Below are positions 43,395 through 51,449 of a stretch of 64,000 nucleotides of DNA, in pieces. The DNA comes from Clostridia bacterium (lineage in GTDB: Bacteria > Bacillota > Clostridia > Christensenellales > Aristaeellaceae): positions 1 through 64,000 of the forward strand of contig JAFZPV010000022.1 of assembly GCA_017552535.1 (NCBI GenBank), written 5' to 3'. The notes beneath the pieces were generated by a model. That model saw only the letters and a list, made by a program, of their open reading frames with translations. It was not told the DNA's origin and did not search any database. Each line of letters begins with the position of its first letter. Position 1 is the first letter of the stretch. Position numbers and translations under genes: made by a program.

Positions 43395-43862
43395 GTGGTC
43401 GAAGCCGTTAAGATACTCGCGCAGAACCGTAAGGCCCGGCACGATTATTTCATTGAAGAGACCTTCGAGGCCGGCATCGAGCTCAAGGGCACCGAGGTCA
43501 AGTCCATCCGCATGGGCAAGTGCAACCTGAAGGACTGCTATGCCGCCGTGGCGGGCGGCGAGATGCTGGTGTACGGCATGCATATCAGCCCCTACGAGAA
43601 CGGCAACATCTTCAATACCGATCCTCTGCGCACGAAGCGCCTGCTGATGCACAAAGCGGAGATACGGCGCCTGGATCAGGCGGTGTCCCTCAAGGGGCTC
43701 ACGCTGGTGCCGCTGGAACTGTATCTCAAGCAGGGACGCGTAAAGCTGCTGCTTGCCCTGTGCAAGGGCAAACACAACTACGACAAGCGCGACGACATCG
43801 CAAAGCGCGACGCCGACCGCGAGATCTCCCGGTCCATGCGCCGGGACGCGAAGCGCGGATAA
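43395..43862 (+). CDS. smpB: SsrA-binding protein SmpB
   Basis: A 155-residue tmRNA partner in ribosome rescue. [20 protein letters not shown] and [14 protein letters not shown] are the RNA-binding barrel, LEIYL is here [16 protein letters not shown], and the basic tail [19 protein letters not shown] is the helix that mimics the missing anticodon arm. The GTG at 43395 is preferred because AGGAGG ends 7 bases upstream; ATG 43389 is only 1 base from it. The tmRNA gene follows 31 bases later. Confidence 0.95.
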   Translation: MVEAVKILAQNRKARHDYFIEETFEAGIELKGTEVKSIRMGKCNLKDCYAAVAGGEMLVYGMHISPYENGNIFNTDPLRTKRLLMHKAEIRRLDQAVSLKGLTLVPLELYLKQGRVKLLLALCKGKHNYDKRDDIAKRDADREISRSMRRDAKRG

Positions 43863-43893
43863 CCATTTTCCCTGGTTCGCAGTCGCCATACGC

Positions 43894-44242
43894 GGGGGCG
43901 TATTTGGTTTCGACGGGGATCACGGGGACAGGAGAAGCGAGCGGCAGCCCCGAACTGCCATAAAAGCGGGAAAAACAATAACTGCGAACAATAACAGTTA
44001 CGCTGTAGCCGCCTAATTGCGGCTGCCGTCGGCCCTGAGCCTCCTGCGGCGCAGGCCACCGGCGTCATAAAAGCAGGGAACGGACGCGGCTAAGCTTTGC
44101 CCCGCGCCGGCATTTATGAAGCTACCCAAGGCCCGATCCCGTCTGCGGGAGCCTTCCGAGGGGAATCCTAAAACGCAGACTGCGCTCGGAGAAGCTCTTG
44201 GCTTCGGGTTTTCGGACAGGGGTTCGACCCCCCTCGCCTCCA
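43894..44242 (+). ncRNA. ssrA: tmRNA (ssrA)
   Basis: The tRNA-like ends pair: GGGGGCG at 43894 with CGCCTCC at 44235 (one G-U), discriminator A at 44242, CCA not encoded. The T arm GGGGTTCGACCCCC (44217 region) and the 5' GTTTCGACGGGGAT block are hallmarks. The tag frame runs 43984-44016 and encodes ANNNSYAVAA then stop, giving a normal degradation tag. Its neighbour is smpB, and a strong terminator follows. Confidence 0.95.
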
Positions 44243-44278
44243 TGCAAAAACGGCGTGCTTCGGCACGTCGTTTTTGCA
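44243..44278 (+). terminator. Strong terminator after tmRNA
   Basis: A 16-bp stem (one G-T pair) with a TTCG tetraloop and a T5 run on the 3' arm. It begins at the base after the tmRNA discriminator. Confidence 0.9.
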
Positions 44279-44280
44279 AC

Positions 44281-44457
44281 GAAATAAATCCGCTGCGCGG
44301 ATTTGTGAGATGCACTTCGGGTGTGATATGCGGCTGCGCCGCGTGAAATGCCTGCGGGCGTGGGCGGATTTATTTCATTTCACTTCCGGCGTCAGCCGGA
44401 TATATCGCGTTTGCCGAAAGGCAAACATTTCACGTCGAGCGAAGCGAGACATATCAC
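44281..44457. repeat. Multi-hairpin intergenic element
   Basis: A 13-bp inverted repeat, GAAATAAATCCGC (44281-44293) and GCGGATTTATTTC (44364-44376), encloses short hairpins separated by GTGAGAT/GTGATAT/GTGAAAT. To its right are three more hairpins (TTCCGGC..., GTTTGCC..., GTCGAGC...) separated by ATTTCAC, TATATCGC, ATTTCAC and ATATCAC, which are the same spacers on the other strand. Loops are 3-4 bases. No coding frame has an RBS. It fills most of the gap 44243-44591. Confidence 0.75.
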
Positions 44458-44506
44458 AAACCCCTTTGCGTGTCCGAATACGTCGGTCTTAAAAGCACAG
44501 AAGCGA

Positions 44507-44535
44507 TTGCAAAGAAACGCAGTTCATGATACAAT
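44507..44535 (+). promoter_or_regulatory. Promoter upstream of the 115-residue gene
   Basis: -35 TTGCAA (44507-44512), 17-base spacer, -10 TACAAT (44530-44535), 57 bases before the ATG. Confidence 0.6.
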
Positions 44536-44591
44536 TCCGTTGAAGTGCTTTGATTTTTCCAACAAAAACCAACTGACAGGGAGGTGCCCGT

Positions 44592-44939
44592 ATGATCCTG
44601 TACAGGCCCGTTGGCTCGGCGGAGCTCAGGCTGATCGAAGAGAGCGGATACAGGGCGTTCCCGCCGCGCCTGGCGGGGCAGCCGTTTTTTTATCCCGTGC
44701 TCAATGAAGCGCATGCCTGCGAGATCGCGGGCGGATGGAACACAAAAGAGGGCGACGGGAAGGGATATGTCACCCGGTTTGAGATCGATGACGGCTATGC
44801 CGCCCGGTTCGAGGTGCATACCGTGGGAAGCCGGAGACACCAGGAACTTTGGGTCCCTGCGGAGGAACTGGAGATCTTCAACCGCCATCTGATCGGGGAG
44901 ATACAGGTCATTAAAGAGTTTATCGGCGGGGGAGCCTGA
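44592..44939 (+). CDS. Conserved-looking small protein of unknown function
   Basis: A 115-residue soluble protein, RBS GGGAGG. The order FYPVLNEAHACEIAGGWNT, YVTRFEID, FEVHTVGSRRHQELWVPAEE and NRHLIGEIQVI is a pattern I recall from a widespread bacterial family sometimes labelled ADP-ribosylation/crystallin J1, a name I do not trust. No catalytic residues can be assigned. It is followed 3 bases later by a nucleotidyltransferase. Confidence 0.75.
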   Translation: MILYRPVGSAELRLIEESGYRAFPPRLAGQPFFYPVLNEAHACEIAGGWNTKEGDGKGYVTRFEIDDGYAARFEVHTVGSRRHQELWVPAEELEIFNRHLIGEIQVIKEFIGGGA

Positions 44940-44942
44940 CGG

Positions 44943-45710
44943 ATGAAAACTGTGCTCGAAACGATCCGGGGAATGGTATCCGCGATGGTGGACGCCGCGG
45001 ACGGGCGGATGCACAGCGTATGGCTGTACGGAAGCCTTCTGCTGGACGATTTCAGACCGGGCTGGAGCGACATCGATTTTATCGCCTATACGGACGGCGC
45101 GCTTTCCGAACCGCAGGCCGGGCGGCTGCTTACGCTCAGGCAGGAGCTTAGTGTGGCCTGTCCGGAGGATCCTTTGCTTGCCTGCTTCGAGGGTGCATTC
45201 CTGCCCTTCGGAAAGGATGTGCCCGGCAGGATCGTATACTGGGGCACGGGCGGGCAGCGGATCGTGACGGATTATGCTCCCGATCCCTTTGCCCGCTGGC
45301 AGCTGGCCAGGCGGGGCCTGTGCCTGTACGGAAACGGCGACAGGAGCATGTTTGCCTGTCCGGACCGGGCGGAGATGGTGTCCGCGATCCGGCGGCACTA
45401 TGAGTCGATCCGGAAATACGCAGGTCAGACGGGCGAGAGCCTGTATTCCTGCGGATGGCTGCTGGACATCGCCAGATGCATTTATACGCTGCGCTTTTCG
45501 GACGTGATCAGCAAGACCGCGGCAGGGGAATGGGCGCTTGCGGAAGGCATATTTCCGGATGCCGGGGCGCTGGAACGAACGCTTCTCATCCGGCGGGAAC
45601 CGATGAGGTATAAACAGGACCGGGACACCCGCGTTTGGCTGGGCAGTCTTGGGCCGACGGTCCAGAGGTATGCGGACGTGCTTGAAAAGGAACTGGATAG
45701 TGCGGAATGA
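44943..45710 (+). CDS. Nucleotidyltransferase of the aminoglycoside adenylyltransferase type
   Basis: A 255-residue protein with the polymerase-beta nucleotidyltransferase loop: LYGSLLLDDFRPGWSDIDF (GSx10DxD with two acidic metal ligands). A helical C-terminal domain (DIARCIYTLRFSDVISKTA, then GEWAL) matches ANT(3'')/ANT(9)-like enzymes. Such folds can inactivate aminoglycosides, but many chromosomal relatives do not; resistance is not claimed. It starts 3 bases after the preceding gene. Confidence 0.8.
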   Translation: MKTVLETIRGMVSAMVDAADGRMHSVWLYGSLLLDDFRPGWSDIDFIAYTDGALSEPQAGRLLTLRQELSVACPEDPLLACFEGAFLPFGKDVPGRIVYWGTGGQRIVTDYAPDPFARWQLARRGLCLYGNGDRSMFACPDRAEMVSAIRRHYESIRKYAGQTGESLYSCGWLLDIARCIYTLRFSDVISKTAAGEWALAEGIFPDAGALERTLLIRREPMRYKQDRDTRVWLGSLGPTVQRYADVLEKELDSAE

Positions 45711-45740
45711 AGGCGAAAAAAGTCGAAGGATGGTCACTGC

Positions 45741-46170
45741 ATGAAAAGCTACGGTTTCGTGTTCGGCGGTACATTGGAGGAGTTCAACCGGGCGGTGGAG
45801 CGTGTACGCGCGACGGAGCCGGGAGAATTCCTTTTTGATATCGGCAGGGACGGAAAATACATTTTCGGCGTGGCCCGGGGCGGCCATTCAGGCGGTAACT
45901 GGTTCATGCCCGAATATACGGAGAGGGACGGGCAGCTGCTCATCCGGGGAAAGATAGAGTATCGTGTTCGCAGCGAGTCAGTGCGCGACAGGATCTATGA
46001 GATCGCGTGTTGGGTCCTGCTTGCCCCCCATCTGGATGATCGCTTTTGCGGTTCGCGGTCTGATCCGGGCTGTTAAAAGGATGCTCCACAAGCCGAAAAC
46101 AATAAGCTCTGAGGAAAAGGGACTGCTCAGTTTGATGGTGGAAAAGCTGGGCTGTGTAAGGGGCGAGTGA
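45741..46170 (+). pseudogene. Small membrane protein broken by a frameshift at a C6 tract
   Basis: The frame from ATG 45741 runs to a stop at 46074-46076 with an unlikely tail (PHLDDRFCGSRSDPGC). Deleting one C from the CCCCCC at 46024-46029 joins ACWVLLAP to IWMIAFAVRGLIRAVKR. This completes a membrane helix with a basic anchor and continues to a stop at 46170, a 142-residue protein. So either the gene is frameshifted, the run is a sequencing error, or it is a phase-variable tract. The soluble part (GTLEEFNRAVERVRATEPGE) has no family I recognise. Confidence 0.7.
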
Positions 46171-46171
46171 T

Positions 46172-46197
46172 CAGGGCGAAAACAGCCCTGCTTTTCC
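46172..46197 (+). terminator. Intrinsic terminator
   Basis: CAGGGC (46172) pairs with GCCCTG (46185) around a 7-base loop and runs into CTTTTCC. Confidence 0.7.
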
Positions 46198-46200
46198 GTC

Positions 46201-46229
46201 TTGACTTTCCGCGCCGCATGCTTTAGAAT
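46201..46229 (+). promoter_or_regulatory. Promoter of the GH4 gene
   Basis: -35 TTGACT (46201-46206), 17-base spacer, -10 TAGAAT (46224-46229), 32 bases before the ATG. Confidence 0.75.
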
Positions 46230-46261
46230 GAAAAAGCCAAATCACCAAAGGAGATGACGCT

Positions 46262-47572
46262 ATGCCGAAGATCACCTTTATGGGTGCGGGTTCCACCGTA
46301 TTTGCCAAGAACGTGCTGGGGGACAGCATGCTCACGCCATCGCTTCAGGAAAGCGAGATCGCCCTGTACGATATCGATCCCAAGCGCCTGAAGGAAAGCG
46401 AGCTCATGCTTTCCGCCATCAACAGGCATCTGGGGAATCACGCGCATATATCCGCGTACCTGGGCGTGGAAAACCGCAAAGAAGCCCTCAGGGGCGCTTC
46501 CTATGTGGTAAACGCCATACAGGTGGGCGGCTACGAGCCCTGCACGGTGATGGACTTCGAGATCCCCAAAAAGTTCGGCCTGCGCCAGACCATCGCGGAC
46601 ACCCTGGGCATCGGCGGCATCTTCCGCGCGCTGCGCACGATCCCCGTGATGCGTGATTTCGCCCGGGATATGGAAGAAGTCTGTCCGGACTGCTGGTTTT
46701 TGAATTACACCAACCCCATGGCCATGCTCACCGGTTACATGCTGCGCGAGACGGGCGTGAAGACCGTGGGCCTGTGCCACAGCGTGCAGAGCTGCGTGCC
46801 GGGTCTGCTGGGCGAACTGGGCATGGAATACGACGAAAAGGTGCAGTGGAAGATCGCGGGCATCAACCACCAGGCCTGGCTGCTGGAGGTCACGAGGGAC
46901 GGCCGTGACCTGTACCCGGAGATCAAGGCGCGCGCCCTGGAGAAGAACAAAGAAAAGCACGGCGACATGGTGCGCCTGGAGCTGATGCGCCGCTTCGGCT
47001 ACTACGTGACCGAATCCAGCGAGCACTCCAGCGAATACACGCCCTGGTTCATCAAGGACAGGTATCCGCAGAACATCGAGCGCTGGAACATCCCGCTGGA
47101 TGAATATCCCCGCCGCTGCGTGAACCAGATCGCCAGATGGGAACAGCTTCGCGAGGAGCTGACCACGAAGGACGAGCTGGAGCACGTGCGCACAAAGGAG
47201 TACGCCTCCCACATCATGGATGCCATGGAGACCAACGAGATCTACAAGATCGGCGGCAACGTTCTGAACACCGGCCTGATCACCAACCTGCCCCAGAACG
47301 CCTGCGTGGAGGTGCCCTGCCTGGTGGACAAAAGCGGCGTGACGCCCACCTACGTCGGCGCGCTGCCCGAGCAGTGCGCGGCGGTGAACCGCAGCAACAT
47401 CAACGTGCAGCTGCTCACCATCGAGGCAGCCCGCACCCACAGGAAGGACTACATCTATCAGGCGGCGCTGATGGACCCCCACACCTCCGCCGAACTGGAC
47501 ATCGACGACACTGTGGCCATGTGCGACGCGCTGATCGAAGCCCACGGCGACTGGCTGGAAAAATACGAATAG
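46262..47572 (+). CDS. Family 4 glycosidase (alpha-galactosidase/galacturonidase-like)
   Basis: A 436-residue NAD- and metal-dependent glycosidase. The NAD loop is MGAGSTVFAKNVLGD. NYTNPMAMLTG is a family block, GLCHSVQSCVPG holds the metal Cys and GINHQAWLLEV the metal His. The mechanism uses oxidation at C3, so neither inverting nor classical acid residues are expected. The CHS motif fits MelA-type alpha-galactosidase or LplD-type alpha-galacturonidase; these cannot be separated by eye. It forms a single-gene unit between its own promoter and a convergent terminator. Confidence 0.9.
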   Translation: MPKITFMGAGSTVFAKNVLGDSMLTPSLQESEIALYDIDPKRLKESELMLSAINRHLGNHAHISAYLGVENRKEALRGASYVVNAIQVGGYEPCTVMDFEIPKKFGLRQTIADTLGIGGIFRALRTIPVMRDFARDMEEVCPDCWFLNYTNPMAMLTGYMLRETGVKTVGLCHSVQSCVPGLLGELGMEYDEKVQWKIAGINHQAWLLEVTRDGRDLYPEIKARALEKNKEKHGDMVRLELMRRFGYYVTESSEHSSEYTPWFIKDRYPQNIERWNIPLDEYPRRCVNQIARWEQLREELTTKDELEHVRTKEYASHIMDAMETNEIYKIGGNVLNTGLITNLPQNACVEVPCLVDKSGVTPTYVGALPEQCAAVNRSNINVQLLTIEAARTHRKDYIYQAALMDPHTSAELDIDDTVAMCDALIEAHGDWLEKYE

Positions 47573-47593
47573 AGCCGGAACGGCATAAAGAAA

Positions 47594-47621
47594 CGGAGCA
47601 GGCGGGAAACCGCCTGCTCCG
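47594..47621. terminator. Bidirectional terminator between GH4 and gpmI
   Basis: A 12-bp perfect stem with GAAA tetraloop. The right flank is GTGTTTG; on the minus strand TTTCTTT follows. It separates the convergent genes. Confidence 0.85.
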
Positions 47622-47641
47622 TGTTTGCACTGTTTTTGCCC

Positions 47642-49198
47642 TTAATGTACGATCAGGCTTTCGCCGGTCATCTGGGCGGGCTTGTCCATGCCCATCAGGT
47701 CCAGCAGCGTGGGGCAGAGGTCGCACAGGCGGCCGCCGGAACGCAGCTGCTTTTTGGGGTCTTCGGGATCGACCACGATCACCGGCACCGGATTGGTGGT
47801 GTGGGCGGTGAAGGGCTCGCCGCTTTCGGGGTCGATCATCATGTCGGCGTTGCCGTGGTCGGCAGTGATGATCAGCTTGCCGCCCTGCTTCACGATGGCC
47901 TCGGCCACCTTGCCCACGCACTCGTCCACGGTCTTTACGGCCTTTTTGGTGGCGGGGATGATGCCGGTGTGGCCCACCATGTCGCAGTTGGCAAAGTTCA
48001 GGATGATCACGTCGTACTTGCTTTCGCTGATCAGGGGCAGCACGGCGTCGGTCACTTCGTAGGCGCTCATCTCCGGCTTCAGGTCGAAGGTGGGCACTTC
48101 CTTGGCGTCGGGGGAGGGCACCAGGATGCGCTCCTCGCCCGGGAACACGCGCTCTTCGCCGCCGTTGAAGAAGAAGGTGACGTGGGCGTATTTCTGGGTC
48201 TCGGCGATGCGCAGCTGGGTCTTGCCGCACTTGGAGAGGTATTCGCCCATGGTCATGTCCAGGCTCTCGGGCGGATAGGCGATCTCCACGTTGGGCATCG
48301 TGGCGTCGTACTGGGTCATGCACACGTACTTGAGCGGGAAGAAGCCGTTTTTGCGCTCAAAGCCCGTGAACTCCGGGTCCACGAAGGCGCGGGTGATCTC
48401 GCGGGCGCGGTCGGGGCGGAAGTTGAAGAACACCACGGAGTCGTTGGGTTTTACGGTACCGTTCTCGTCGATCACGGTAGGCAGCATAAATTCGTCGGTC
48501 AGGTGCTTGCCCTTTTCGTCGATCACTTCATAGCTGTCCTTGATGGCCTTTACGGCGCTTTCGCCCCGGTTGCCCTCGGCGAAAACCATGGCGTTGTAGG
48601 CTTTTTCCACCCTCTGCCAGGCAAAATCCCTGTCCATGGCGTAGAGGCGGCCCATGACGGTGGCTACCTTGCCCACGCCGATCTCCTTCATTTTGTCCTC
48701 GAGTTCCTGAACGTATTCCCAGCCGGAGGCGGGAGGCGTATCGCGGCCGTCCAGCAGGGCGTGCACGAACACCTTGTCCAGGCCGCTGCGCTTGGCCATT
48801 TCCAGCAGGCCGTACAGGTGGTTGGTGTGGGAATGGACGCCGCCGGGGGACACCAAGCCGATCAGGTGCAGCGCGCTGTCGTTTTCCGCGCAGTTGATCA
48901 TGGCGTCCTTGAGGGCTTTGTTCTCGAAGAACACGCCGTCGCGGATGTCCTTGGTGATTTTGACCAGCATCTGGTACACCACGCGGCCCGCGCCGATGTT
49001 GGTGTGGCCGACTTCGCTGTTGCCCATCTGGCCGTCGGGAAGACCAACGTCCTCGCCGCTGGCGCCGATCTCGGTCACGGAATACTTGGCCTTGAGCGCG
49101 TCGAGGTTGGGCGTGCCCTGGGCGAGTATGGCGTTGGTGGACGGATCGTCGGAGCCGTTGCCGAAGCCGTCCATGATGACGAGCGCGTAGGTTGCCAT
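47642..49198 (-). CDS. gpmI: 2,3-bisphosphoglycerate-independent phosphoglycerate mutase
   Basis: A 518-residue two-manganese enzyme converting 3- to 2-phosphoglycerate. The nucleophile Ser is in DGQMGNSEVGH, and other metal motifs are IMDGFGNG near the start, GGVHSHTNHLYGLLEM, VHALLDGRDTPP, NFRPDRARE and ITADHGNADMM. ATG 49198 shares a base with the tpiA stop, so the two are coupled. It is the last gene of the cggR-pgk-tpiA-gpmI series. Confidence 0.97.
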   Translation of the reverse strand: MATYALVIMDGFGNGSDDPSTNAILAQGTPNLDALKAKYSVTEIGASGEDVGLPDGQMGNSEVGHTNIGAGRVVYQMLVKITKDIRDGVFFENKALKDAMINCAENDSALHLIGLVSPGGVHSHTNHLYGLLEMAKRSGLDKVFVHALLDGRDTPPASGWEYVQELEDKMKEIGVGKVATVMGRLYAMDRDFAWQRVEKAYNAMVFAEGNRGESAVKAIKDSYEVIDEKGKHLTDEFMLPTVIDENGTVKPNDSVVFFNFRPDRAREITRAFVDPEFTGFERKNGFFPLKYVCMTQYDATMPNVEIAYPPESLDMTMGEYLSKCGKTQLRIAETQKYAHVTFFFNGGEERVFPGEERILVPSPDAKEVPTFDLKPEMSAYEVTDAVLPLISESKYDVIILNFANCDMVGHTGIIPATKKAVKTVDECVGKVAEAIVKQGGKLIITADHGNADMMIDPESGEPFTAHTTNPVPVIVVDPEDPKKQLRSGGRLCDLCPTLLDLMGMDKPAQMTGESLIVH

Positions 49199-49947
49199 CA
49201 GTAGTTCACCACCTGGCTGAAGTCCACAGCCTTCAGGGACGCGCCGCCGATCAGGCCGCCGTCGATCTCGGGCTGCGCCATGAGGCCCTTTACGTTGGAG
49301 GGCTTCATGGACCCGCCGTACTGGATGCGCACCTTGCTGGCCGTGCGCTTGCCGTACTTGCCGGCGATGGCCGCACGGATCACGCCGATGGTCTCGTTGG
49401 CCTGCTCGTCGGTGGCAGTGAGGCCGGTGCCGATGGCCCAAACGGGTTCGTAGGCGATCACGGTGCCTTCCACTTCGGCGTTGGTCAGGCCGGTCAGGGC
49501 CATCAGGGTCTGATAGGCCACCAGGGTGTCGGTGTAGCCCGCTTCGCGCTCCTGCTGGTTCTCGCCCACGCATACGATGGGCTTGAGGCCCGCGCGGATG
49601 GCGGCCACGGTGCGCTGGTTCACGGTCTTATCGGTCTCGCCGAAGTACTGACGGCGCTCGGAGTGGCCGATGATGACGTATTCCACGCCGCAGGCCTTGA
49701 GCATGTCGCAGGAAAGCTCGCCGGTGTAGGCGCCTTTTTCGGCAAAGTGCACATTCTGTGCGCCCAGCTTGATGTTGCAGCCGCGCTTGAGCAGGGGCTT
49801 GACGGCGGAGAAGCACACGGCGGGCACGCACACCACGACGTCGCACTTGGCGTCCTTTACGAGGGGCTTGAGCTCGTTTACCAGAGCCGCGGCTTCCTCG
49901 GGAGTCTTGTTCATCTTCCAGTTGCCGGCAATGATGGGTTTACGCAT
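49198..49947 (-). CDS. tpiA: Triosephosphate isomerase
   Basis: A 249-residue barrel enzyme. Catalytic residues are visible: Lys in GNWKMNKT, His in IIGHSERRQYFGETD, and Glu in YEPVWAIGTG. The phosphate loop is VRIQYGGSMKP. Start MRKPIIAGNWKMN at 49947. It is coupled to gpmI and separated from pgk by a 251-base hairpin-rich gap. Confidence 0.97.
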   Translation of the reverse strand: MRKPIIAGNWKMNKTPEEAAALVNELKPLVKDAKCDVVVCVPAVCFSAVKPLLKRGCNIKLGAQNVHFAEKGAYTGELSCDMLKACGVEYVIIGHSERRQYFGETDKTVNQRTVAAIRAGLKPIVCVGENQQEREAGYTDTLVAYQTLMALTGLTNAEVEGTVIAYEPVWAIGTGLTATDEQANETIGVIRAAIAGKYGKRTASKVRIQYGGSMKPSNVKGLMAQPEIDGGLIGGASLKAVDFSQVVNY

Positions 49948-50029
49948 GATTGTATATCCTCCTACGGTTACATTCAAACATACTTGGCGGAAAGCCCGAA
50001 GGGCGGCAGCTCTTCGGCTTTGATCCGCA

Positions 50030-50191
50030 GGACCGGCTTTGCCGGTCCGAGGAAGAAAAATCACGAAGGACAGCTTGCCGTCCGGGAGTGATTTTTCTTT
50101 CCTTACACTTTTTGCGCCCGGAAAACCGCGCGGCGGTTTTCAGCAAAAAGTGCAGGGGGCGGTAATGGAGGGGGAAGTACTTCCCCCTCCA
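50030..50191. other. Cluster of four hairpins between pgk and tpiA
   Basis: Four stems follow each other: 50030-50048 (GGACCGG/CCGGTCC), 50055-50097 (GAAAAATCAC/GTGATTTTTC with an inner GGAC/GTCC), 50106-50153 (CACTTTTTGC/GCAAAAAGTG with inner AAAACCGC/GCGGTTTT) and 50166-50191, a perfect 26-base palindrome. On the minus strand these lie just past the pgk stop. They could reduce read-through from pgk to tpiA, protect ends or mark processing. The gap also has no gene. Confidence 0.7.
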
Positions 50192-50198
50192 TGTGAGT

Positions 50199-51314
50199 TT
50201 ACTTGTCTTCCAGGCACGCTACGCCGGGCAGCACCTTGCCCTCGAGGAACTCGAGAGACGCGCCGCCGCCGATGATGGTGATGGCGTCGCTCTCGGCCAT
50301 GGCAGTGGCTACCGCCAGGGTGCCCTTGGCGAAATCGGGATTCTCAAACACGCCCATGGGGCCGTTCCACACGATGGTCTTTGCTTCCTTGATGGCGTCG
50401 GAGAACAGCTTCACGGTCTCGGGGCCGATGTCCAGGCCCTGCCAGCCGTCCGGCACCTCGCCGGCCTTGCAGGTATCGATCTTGGTGTAGCCTTCGAAGG
50501 CGTCCGCGATCACGGTGTCCACGGGGAGAAGCAGCTTGACGCCCTTTTCCTCAGCCTTCTTCATGAAGCCCAGCACCTGCTCCAGGCGCTCGTCGTCCAC
50601 GAGGCTGTCGCCGATCTTGCCGCCCTGTGCCTTCATGAAGGTGTAGGCCATGCCGCCGCCGATGATGAGGGTGTCTACCTTCTCCAGCAGGTTGCCGATG
50701 ACGCCCAGCTTGTCCTTCACCTTGGCGCCGCCCAGGATGGCGACGAAGGGACGGGCGGGATTTTCAACGGCGTTGCCCAGGAAGTCCAGCTCCTTGCCGA
50801 TCAGGAAGCCGGCAACGGCGGGCAGATACGCGGCTACGCCGGCAGTGGAGGCGTGGGCGCGGTGCACGGTGCCGAAAGCGTCGGAAACGTAGATATCCGC
50901 CAGATCCGCCAGCTGCTTCGCGAAGGCGGGATCGTTGGCTTCTTCTTCGGCGTGGAAGCGCAGGTTCTCAAGCAGGATGGCCTTGCCGAACTGAAGCTCT
51001 TTGGCCATCTTCGTCACTTCTTCGCCCACGCAGTCGGGGGCCAGCTTCACTTCGAAGCCCAGCTTCTCGCTCAGGCTCTTGGCTACGGGCGCCAGGGAAT
51101 ACTTGGCGTTCACCACGCCCTTGGGCTTGCCCAGGTGGGAACAGAGGATCAGCGCCGCGCCCTGCTCCAGCAGGTACTTGATGGTGGGCAGCGCCGCGTT
51201 GATGCGGGTCTCGTCGGTGATGTTCTTGTCGGCGTCCAGCGGCACGTTGAAGTCGCAGCGGACAAGGATCTTCTTGCCCTTTACGTCGATGTCCTTCACG
51301 GTCTTTTTGTTCAT
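50199..51314 (-). CDS. pgk: Phosphoglycerate kinase with a 23-residue internal deletion
   Basis: A 371-residue protein; usual bacterial PGK is ~394. Substrate motifs are intact: [38 protein letters not shown] and WNGPMGVFE. Near the C-terminus, normal PGK has a GGG-Asp-Ser/Thr loop, an ~17-residue helix and then STGGGASLE. Here IIGGG runs directly into ASLEFLEGK at residues 349-353 (50262-50270). The lost part includes the nucleotide-binding GGD(S/T) residues. The ends of the gap are both GGC GGC GGC, as expected for slippage between repeats. It may be a real mutant, a subpopulation or an assembly collapse. The RBS is AAGGAGAG upstream of 51314. Confidence 0.85.
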   Translation of the reverse strand: MNKKTVKDIDVKGKKILVRCDFNVPLDADKNITDETRINAALPTIKYLLEQGAALILCSHLGKPKGVVNAKYSLAPVAKSLSEKLGFEVKLAPDCVGEEVTKMAKELQFGKAILLENLRFHAEEEANDPAFAKQLADLADIYVSDAFGTVHRAHASTAGVAAYLPAVAGFLIGKELDFLGNAVENPARPFVAILGGAKVKDKLGVIGNLLEKVDTLIIGGGMAYTFMKAQGGKIGDSLVDDERLEQVLGFMKKAEEKGVKLLLPVDTVIADAFEGYTKIDTCKAGEVPDGWQGLDIGPETVKLFSDAIKEAKTIVWNGPMGVFENPDFAKGTLAVATAMAESDAITIIGGGASLEFLEGKVLPGVACLEDK

Positions 51315-51449
51315 GCGTACACTCTCCTTTGCAATTTGCCATGTGGATATCATATCACAACCCGGGCGTCTGAGATAGAAGATTTGCGTTAACTCAGGAC
51401 CCGGAGCGCAGGCTGTTTCCTGTTTGGGTGCAGCCAAGCGGATATTCCG

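Noticed and set aside
44281..44457. CRISPR array
   Set aside because: Hairpins differ from each other and the conserved parts are only 7-8 bases; no cas genes are near.
44943..45710. Aminoglycoside resistance gene
   Set aside because: The fold fits, but chromosomal relatives of unknown substrate are common, so resistance is not claimed.
47621..49204. 527-residue plus-strand open frame
   Set aside because: Opposite gpmI; only the gpmI frame has catalytic motifs.
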